Virus record (IMG/VR): IMGVR_UViG_3300020172_001934
Span: 1 to 44,607 of that record
Source: a virus
Strand: one strand, 5' to 3'
Length of the DNA: 44,607 nt
The translations under genes were made by a program, and so were the position numbers. Under the pieces are notes generated by a model. It worked only from the letters and a program-made list of their open reading frames with translations. It had not been told where the DNA came from and made no database searches. Shown here piece after piece: positions 39,849 to 44,607 of the stretch. Within the stretch, counting starts at the first letter, position 1; each line of letters opens with the position of its first letter.

Positions 39849-41345
39849 TCAGATCTTGCCTATTAACTGTTTTAATCTTGCCAAATCCTCTTCAGATTCG
39901 TGCAAGGACGATTCATACATTCCACATTCTTCTAGGCCATGTGTTGGACATTCTTCGCCTTCGGCAGTCATATTGCAGCCAGCCGCTTCAAACGTTGCCA
40001 AGTTGTCGGCTTCAGATGTAGGTTGTTGCTGTGGTTGTTGCTGTGGTTGTTGCTGTTGTTGGGGTGCTTGTTCAGGGCGTATGACTTGTGCCATGACTCT
40101 GGCAACACCTGGATCTGCTTTGAGTTCTTCTAGACGTGCCAGGATAATGGATTTGGCATCAGCATCGGCGTCAACATTGGCCAAGTCTTGCAGTTGATCA
40201 TACAACTCGTCATCACCAATGATATCATAGAGCTGTGCAGTTAGGTCTTCGGCATCAGGGCCAACTGGTAATGTGGGCTGATTCAACAGGTCAACAAGAG
40301 TTTGTTGTGCTTCAGGTGTGTCCGGTAATGCCCAGGTTCCTTCTACTACCTTTTGAATATGTGCTTCAAATTCGTGTGTTTCTTTCATGGCATCGGTCCT
40401 TTGTAGTCTTGCCAGCACAGGCAAGGCCTGTTCAATTCTTGTGTCTAAAGTCTGTTCAATAAACAACTGTTTGAGTTCTTCTACTAGGGTATCTTCTTCA
40501 CGAAGATCCAGGGGCTGCCAGGATTCAAAATATGAGTTGTAACCACGATGCGTTGAAAGACCTTTGATTGTTTTGCGTAGACTTTCAAAATAATGGTTGC
40601 TGCGGTCAACCAAGTCACCGGCATGGCCTTCAAACACACGATTATGGTGTGCTTTTCTAAAACGGTTCAGCACGGCGAGTTCTTCTACAATTGAACTGAT
40701 GTGTGTGCCACGTGGGTCATAAGGACGTCCACCGCTGCGAACATGTTCAAGCATGGCACGGCCACCGGCTAGATTACGGAACGGCAGTTTAAACCGCTCA
40801 CCATTGGTAGTTTCAATAAACAAAGATTCAACATAACGGAATCTTGCATCACCTTCGGCCAGATCACGATTGTGTCGGATCATCAATCTAGCTTCAGTGG
40901 GAGCACCAGAATAGCTGACTTTACGATTACCGTAGTAACTTTCTAAAATGCTTTCTTTCACTGCACTCATTGAGCGCAATGCATGTTTGAATTTAGAGAT
41001 ATTGCCTGGGGCAAAGTTTAGCCAATTTCTAGTGGCAAAGTTCTTTAACTGTTCCATGAACGCATACCACTCGTTCTTGTCCTCAGGATCCATGCCACGA
41101 CCAAGATTGTCGCCGTAGTATAGGTTAAGGGTGCCTTCACCATCAATGAAAATTTCAGCAGTGCCGTAGTTTTTACCAGAACTTGCTTCCCAGTCAAAAA
41201 CAAATAGGTCGCCTTCGCCAATGTTTAAATCCCCGGTCTCGGGGTCAACAGGTGGATTACCAGTTTTGGTGTCAAGAACCTCTACTTCAAAGTCTCTTGA
41301 AGAGAGTAAATCATATAGTCTGCTAGCGGGAGTTTGTGTGGCCAT
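39849..41345 (-). CDS. Large unknown protein next to terminase
   Basis: About 498 residues from the ATG at 41345 (MATQTPASRLYDLLSSRDFEV); the ATG at 41390 is an alternative that overlaps terminase further. Neither has a ribosome site. The N-terminal part is acidic and beta-rich (GDLFVFDWEASSG, AEIFIDGEGTLNLYYGD), the middle is basic (ESILESYYGNRKVSYSG) and helical, and the C-terminus has a Gln/Pro repeat then a Cys/His-containing NMTAEGEECPTHGLEECG that could bind metal. Position and size suggest a structural or packaging-linked protein. Family not recognised, though I recall similar proteins near gp17 in marine T4-like phages. Confidence 0.7.
   Translation of the reverse strand: MATQTPASRLYDLLSSRDFEVEVLDTKTGNPPVDPETGDLNIGEGDLFVFDWEASSGKNYGTAEIFIDGEGTLNLYYGDNLGRGMDPEDKNEWYAFMEQLKNFATRNWLNFAPGNISKFKHALRSMSAVKESILESYYGNRKVSYSGAPTEARLMIRHNRDLAEGDARFRYVESLFIETTNGERFKLPFRNLAGGRAMLEHVRSGGRPYDPRGTHISSIVEELAVLNRFRKAHHNRVFEGHAGDLVDRSNHYFESLRKTIKGLSTHRGYNSYFESWQPLDLREEDTLVEELKQLFIEQTLDTRIEQALPVLARLQRTDAMKETHEFEAHIQKVVEGTWALPDTPEAQQTLVDLLNQPTLPVGPDAEDLTAQLYDIIGDDELYDQLQDLANVDADADAKSIILARLEELKADPGVARVMAQVIRPEQAPQQQQQPQQQPQQQPTSEADNLATFEAAGCNMTAEGEECPTHGLEECGMYESSLHESEEDLARLKQLIGKI
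40021..40056. repeat. Three perfect 12-bp tandem repeats encoding Gln/Pro
   Basis: GGTTGTTGCTGT occurs three times in a row. On the coding (minus) strand it gives a Gln-rich segment with regular Pro, a likely flexible linker before the Cys-containing C-terminus of the gene. Perfect DNA copies suggest recent slippage, so its length may vary between relatives. Confidence 0.9.
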
Positions 41346-41352
41346 AGTGTTG

Positions 41353-41360
41353 TATTTATC
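41353..41360 (-). promoter_or_regulatory. Late-type promoter box GATAAATA
   Basis: A NATAAATA match that overlaps the terminase stop codon and ends seven bases before the ATG at 41345. If used, the message would have a leader of about two bases. The match could be chance because TAA is the required stop; the absence of a ribosome site nearby gives it some weight. Confidence 0.35.
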
Positions 41361-42921
41361 GGCCCATTGATATAAAGGGCATGGGTTCAATTATTGTGTC
41401 GCCGTGATCGCGTATTTGAGCATCAAGTTCGGTATGGTAACTCTGCAATTGCTGCAGCATACGCACGGTTAAGATAGTGGCCATGACTAAGTCATCAGTT
41501 TCGCCCATTTTGGCCTTGTAACTTGGGCCGTTGGCCACAAAGGTTTTTAATTCTGACACCAAGTTCCGACTGTTGATTTTCATACGCCCAGATTCCACTA
41601 GATTCTTGAGTTTGGCGCAGGCTGCTAGTTTGGTTTTGTTTGAGGTATTGAACCCTTTGCGCATTTTACGAGATCCTGCACTGCTGTTATCACTCAAAAA
41701 GTATCCCTTGATACGCTCTTCGCCCCATTCAGCAATGCTGATCAATGCTGCTTCGCCAATGGCATTATTCTCAACACTGTAATAGATACTTTGTTCGTTC
41801 TTAACTACATCATGGATGATGTCAATTATGTCGGCCATGATACGTATCTGCGTTGGGATGTCGGTTTGATTGTGTCGCCATTCGGCAACTTGATCTGTGG
41901 TGTTGGCTTCAAACACTTGAATGGCAGCAGGATCGCCCCCAGTACCTACGCTGGGATCTAAAGCCACCACGTAGATGTTATTGGGGTTGATCTCTTTGTA
42001 CCAACGCACTTGCCCAGTTTTACGCATGGGGTCACGCCCTTCTAGATCCAACAGTTTGATGGCAGAGATCAAGGTTTCATCATCTATGACAAATTCACAT
42101 TCCATCTCTCGTCGGAAACGTTCTTCGCCCAAGGCAGCTCGTTGTTGTGCGGCCCACTTTTCATCGCGATCAGGATGCTCTTGCCACTTTGCTCTAAATG
42201 CCTTGAATCCATTGATACCAATTTCAGTGGGATTGCCATACTCATCTTCACACTTGTTGGCGCCTTTCCACAGATATGCAAACTGATCTTCATCTGAGTT
42301 AGGTGTTGATGTAATGATGGCTTTACCACCAGTGGCCAAGGTGGGGCTGATAGAAGTCCAGAACTCTTTGGCTATAGTGGGACGCACAAACGCAAATTCG
42401 TCAGCGTACAACAAGGATATGGACATACCACGACCAGTGTTTTCTGTTGTGGTTTGCGATGCTATACGTGACCCGTTGTCAAAATCAATTGATCCTTTGT
42501 TGTAACTCACTACCCCGGCTCTGATGTGATCTGGGCAGGATTCATATCCATAACGAACACGCTGCATGATTTCCTGTGCGCCCAGATACTTGTGAGCTGC
42601 TACTAGGATAGTTGAATCAGGAATAAACATTGCATACCAAAGCAAATATCCAGCAGCCACAGTGCTCTTACCAGTTTGTCTGGGCATTAATGATATTGAA
42701 AAACGATTGTTGTGGTAAGTGTCAATCAGTCTGAGTTGATACTCAAACGGATGCAACAACATTCTACCACGGGTGGGATGCTGTATGTAAAAGAAGTTGT
42801 CTAGAAAATATGCTGGACCAGTAACAGGGTCGGCGCACCGCATGAATTCTTCAATTTGTTGCTCACTGAAGATTGTGGGCGTGTGCGCCTTTTTGACCAG
42901 TACTGATTCTAATGTGCTCAT
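41356..42921 (-). CDS. 17: Terminase large subunit, gp17-like
   Basis: A 521-residue DNA-packaging motor. The ATPase domain shows SISLMPRQTGKSTVAAGY (Walker A, about 76-93), STTENTGRGMSIS region, SLLYADEFAFV (Walker B with catalytic Glu) and AIITSTPNS (coupling motif). The nuclease domain begins VVALDPSVGTGGDPAA (first catalytic Asp) with VENNAIGEA and GETDDLVMAT contributing later acidic residues. It cuts concatemeric DNA and pumps it into the prohead. The small subunit gp16 is not identified upstream; the preceding gene is a membrane-type protein. Confidence 0.95.
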   Translation of the reverse strand: MSTLESVLVKKAHTPTIFSEQQIEEFMRCADPVTGPAYFLDNFFYIQHPTRGRMLLHPFEYQLRLIDTYHNNRFSISLMPRQTGKSTVAAGYLLWYAMFIPDSTILVAAHKYLGAQEIMQRVRYGYESCPDHIRAGVVSYNKGSIDFDNGSRIASQTTTENTGRGMSISLLYADEFAFVRPTIAKEFWTSISPTLATGGKAIITSTPNSDEDQFAYLWKGANKCEDEYGNPTEIGINGFKAFRAKWQEHPDRDEKWAAQQRAALGEERFRREMECEFVIDDETLISAIKLLDLEGRDPMRKTGQVRWYKEINPNNIYVVALDPSVGTGGDPAAIQVFEANTTDQVAEWRHNQTDIPTQIRIMADIIDIIHDVVKNEQSIYYSVENNAIGEAALISIAEWGEERIKGYFLSDNSSAGSRKMRKGFNTSNKTKLAACAKLKNLVESGRMKINSRNLVSELKTFVANGPSYKAKMGETDDLVMATILTVRMLQQLQSYHTELDAQIRDHGDTIIEPMPFISMGR

Positions 42922-42927
42922 ATGAGC

Positions 42928-42955
42928 TATTTACTTAGATTAGTAGTGATCTAAG
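42928..42955 (-). promoter_or_regulatory. Hairpin and degenerate late box before terminase
   Basis: In the 44-base gap CTTAGAT and ATCTAAG (42955-42949 with 42940-42934) form a seven-pair hairpin with an eight-base loop; it lacks a T-run on the minus strand, so it is not a clear terminator. Overlapping its last arm, AGTAAATA (42935-42928) is one mismatch from the late box and ends six bases before the ATG. No ribosome site is visible. Confidence 0.3.
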
Positions 42956-42965
42956 TTTAATTTGA

Positions 42966-43496
42966 TTATCTATTAAAATTATTAATTTTTCTGTTCAACT
43001 GTTGTTTTTGATCCGGGTTGGTGGCAGTTTGTAGATCTTTGTGTGCTTGATATTCGCCTTTGAGGTCACCTATGCTACCGGCCAGTCCGGCTAAACTCAT
43101 TAACAATACGCCGCCTATAGTGCCCGCTGACGAATAGGCGCCACCAGATAGTGCTGCTGCTGTACCAGCCGCCATACCACCAAGGAATCCTAGCTGAACC
43201 AATTTGGTTTTAGCTGTGTCCCAGGCTGCACGTAGATTGATCTCATCTAACTGCTGTTCTGTTATGCCACCTTTTAATGCTTTTTCAAAAGCTGGGCCAT
43301 ACATTTGTGCTTCTTGTGGGGTAAGTTGTTCAAGTGGCTTCCCAACCATTTTTTCTGCCATTGCTATCAATGCTTTCTGTTCTGCTGGCTTCAATTTTGC
43401 TTGAATGGTTTGTGCCACTTGTTGTGGGTTGGGCACCGGAGCTTGTTCAGCTTCGTTGATAATATCCATGTATTTTCTAAAAAATGTTGAGTCCAT
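42966..43496 (-). CDS. Glycine-rich membrane-type phage protein
   Basis: A 176-residue protein. The first 85 residues are hydrophilic and helical (FFRKYMDIINEAEQ, then QQVAQTIQAKLKPAEQK). Residues about 97-142 hold two Gly/Ala-rich hydrophobic stretches (LGFLGGMAAGTAAALSGGA and TIGGVLLMSLAGLAGSIG), likely a transmembrane hairpin, and the C-terminus is basic. It resembles small virion or tape-associated proteins rather than a holin, because the hydrophilic head is long; a holin role cannot be excluded. A late-type box and a strong AAGGAG site precede it. Confidence 0.65.
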   Translation of the reverse strand: MDSTFFRKYMDIINEAEQAPVPNPQQVAQTIQAKLKPAEQKALIAMAEKMVGKPLEQLTPQEAQMYGPAFEKALKGGITEQQLDEINLRAAWDTAKTKLVQLGFLGGMAAGTAAALSGGAYSSAGTIGGVLLMSLAGLAGSIGDLKGEYQAHKDLQTATNPDQKQQLNRKINNFNR

Positions 43497-43516
43497 TGTA
43501 ATCTTCTCCTTGTAAT

Positions 43517-43524
43517 TATTTATT
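43517..43524 (-). promoter_or_regulatory. Late-type promoter box AATAAATA
   Basis: A NATAAATA match on the minus strand, 20 bases before the ATG at 43496, with AAGGAG between. Predicted RNA start is near 43511. It overlaps the last base of the upstream nuclease gene. Confidence 0.6.
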
Positions 43525-44330
43525 TAATCAGCTGCGTTCTTGCACTTCTGTCTTTTGGCGTTGGTTAATGCACCAAAGTCTACTTTCCATTCGCCGCCCA
43601 CTGGCAATTCCTGTGCTCCTGCTGGGAAAGCAAAAGCGACACCAGCTTTTTGTTGTATCTGTGCAATGCTGGCACGTACCCGGGTCAAGTCGTTGCCCTG
43701 CCCACCTTCGTGTTTAAAGTACCATCCGGCCATTTGCCGTGTATTTTGGTTGATGACAATCTTGTAGAACGCCGTGGGAACCACAACGCCGTTGCCAATC
43801 TTCTTGTCTGTTGTGGTGTTGTAGATGGCACCAACATAGATGTTGTAGGTGTTGTTTGTTTGCACTGCCCAACCACGTATAGATGTTTCCAACAGTTTCC
43901 AAATGCCACGATTCAGTCCACCCAGTTGTGGATACATGTTGGTCATTAGGAATGATTCATATTCTACTTGTTGATCCCATGATAGATCACCGTCGGGTGC
44001 AGCATGTCCTTTGTCATAGCCTGTGCCAGCGTAATCATCTGGACGAGCTCCGCCTTTCACGCTTTGGTCTGCAACAAAGGCATTGGTACGTGGCCAGCAG
44101 CCTAGTGCGTTTTGTGGTGTCAATGTGTATGTGACATACACGGGAATCTTGGCAGCAGCATCATAGGCCACAAAATATGCTCTGCGGCAAATAGCTGTAA
44201 CAGGCTTTGTGGTTTGCGCCCAACCGTGTGGATTGTGAACTTGGCAACGTTCCGTGGGCAAGGGAGGGGTTTGATCCCAGGCCAAGGCCGAAGATGACGC
44301 AAATAACAGTGTCAATAATATTTTTTTCAT
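43524..44330 (-). CDS. Secreted NUC1-type DNA/RNA non-specific endonuclease
   Basis: A 268-residue protein with a typical Sec signal peptide (MKKILLTLLFASSSALA, cleavage after ALA) and a beta-beta-alpha-metal nuclease domain. DKGHAAPDGD (about 109-118) corresponds to the DRGH motif with catalytic His, and FLMTNMYPQLGGLNRGIWKLLE carries the metal-binding Asn and following helix of the Serratia/NucA family. Arg of DRGH is Lys here. Several Cys suggest disulphides. An exported nuclease is unusual for a phage; it could degrade DNA in the periplasm or outside, excluding rivals or recovering nucleotides. It lies between structural-type genes. Confidence 0.87.
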   Translation of the reverse strand: MKKILLTLLFASSSALAWDQTPPLPTERCQVHNPHGWAQTTKPVTAICRRAYFVAYDAAAKIPVYVTYTLTPQNALGCWPRTNAFVADQSVKGGARPDDYAGTGYDKGHAAPDGDLSWDQQVEYESFLMTNMYPQLGGLNRGIWKLLETSIRGWAVQTNNTYNIYVGAIYNTTTDKKIGNGVVVPTAFYKIVINQNTRQMAGWYFKHEGGQGNDLTRVRASIAQIQQKAGVAFAFPAGAQELPVGGEWKVDFGALTNAKRQKCKNAAD

Positions 44331-44339
44331 TTTATTTGG

Positions 44340-44607
44340 TTAGTTTGTGAGTTCTTCCCAGCCCAGTTTCCACAGCAGGTCAGCGTTGTTGGCTGTGTAG
44401 GCCACTGCCAGAGTCAAAGTGCTGGGTGTTCCGGCTGCTGTTCTCCATAGTTGCAGACGACGTTTGATATCTTCGCTGATCTCCACTTCGTCTCGGCTGC
44501 TGGACAGGCCCGCATAGACCACAGTACCGTCAGTGATCACATTGCTGTGTATGGCTGTTTGAACAACTGATCCAGCCACGTTGCTGAAACTGGCAGTGAA
44601 GGTGGCA
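44340..44607 (-). CDS. Structural-type protein, 5' end outside window
   Basis: The frame is open from the right edge to a stop at 44340, so at least 88 C-terminal residues are present; a GTG at 44579 could be an internal codon. It reads ATFTASFSNVAGSVVQTA, then VVYAGLSSSRDEVEISEDIKRRLQLWR and TLTLAVAYTANNADLLWKLGWEEL, a beta-rich, Ser/Thr-rich pattern fitting a neck, tail or head-decoration protein. Family not recognised. Only nine bases separate it from the nuclease gene. Confidence 0.55.
   Translation of the reverse strand, partial: ATFTASFSNVAGSVVQTAIHSNVITDGTVVYAGLSSSRDEVEISEDIKRRLQLWRTAAGTPSTLTLAVAYTANNADLLWKLGWEELTN

Noticed and set aside
42934-42955. Rho-independent terminator before terminase
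   Set aside because: The seven-pair stem is AT-rich and is not followed by a T-run on the minus strand. Recorded only as a hairpin.
1-44607. tRNA genes, CRISPR arrays, insertion sequences, integrase or attachment sites
   Set aside because: No non-coding gap is long enough for most of these (largest about 130 bases), and no tRNA-like fold, repeat-spacer pattern, transposase or integrase motif was seen.

Overview
The window looks like part of the genome of a large, lytic, T4-like tailed phage from an aquatic environment. The diagnostic genes are terminase large subunit (gp17), single-strand binding protein (gp32), UvsX recombinase with a UvsY-like mediator, UvsW helicase, gp41 replicative helicase, gp61-type primase and a probable gp62 clamp-loader subunit. 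Several unnamed genes (C2H2 zinc-finger protein, 10872-11249, 14906-15406, 35661-35900, the 33-codon ORF at 23179) resemble conserved hypothetical proteins that I recall from marine T4-like phages. That is recall, not a search. I see no integrase, tRNA, CRISPR array or insertion sequence. A Kdo-8-phosphate synthase and many polysaccharide-type enzymes point to a Gram-negative host.

Layout. 1-3296 (minus): structural or unknown genes, including a cut LamG-like protein and a protein with a polymerase-beta-like nucleotidyltransferase signature plus a ligase-like KxDG motif, led by a late-type promoter. 3399-4775: an aminotransferase-like gene facing a 2OG-Fe(II) oxygenase. 4775-10850 (minus): gp41 helicase, cobalamin-type radical SAM enzyme, gp61 primase, SGNH hydrolase and a tail or receptor-binding protein. 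10872-17704: a small plus-strand gene, then a minus-strand run with a miniature DnaE-like protein, a zinc-finger protein, gp62-like, a P-loop-like protein, KdsA and UvsW. 17738-17816 holds tandem terminators. 17824-19080: an AAA+ ATPase and a small protein, each behind a near-consensus sigma70 promoter.

19161-35222 is a glycan island. It has at least nine glycosyltransferase-like proteins (four from one capsule-transferase-like family), a likely single plus-strand operon (20898-30418) with five methyltransferases, a small-molecule kinase and a nucleotidyltransferase-HAD fusion, and a minus-strand group with a two-domain glycosyltransferase, GalE-like epimerase and cupin. It is best read as a phage-encoded pathway that builds or alters a surface or virion glycan. 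35209-36963 is the UvsX/UvsY recombination module. 37015-39719 carries three unknown genes downstream of gp32. 39849-44607 is the packaging/structural end: a large unknown gene, gp17, a glycine-rich membrane-type protein, a signal-peptide-bearing nuclease and a cut structural-type gene.

Regulation is unusually legible. Four near-consensus sigma70 promoters with 17-bp spacers lie before uvsW, the AAA+ gene, a small gene and gp32. Late-type (N)ATAAATA boxes lie before structural-type genes. Two promoters are physically interlocked with terminators. Genes overlap heavily, often as ATGA, GTGA or TGATG. All functional names rest on motifs read by eye; no database search was possible.
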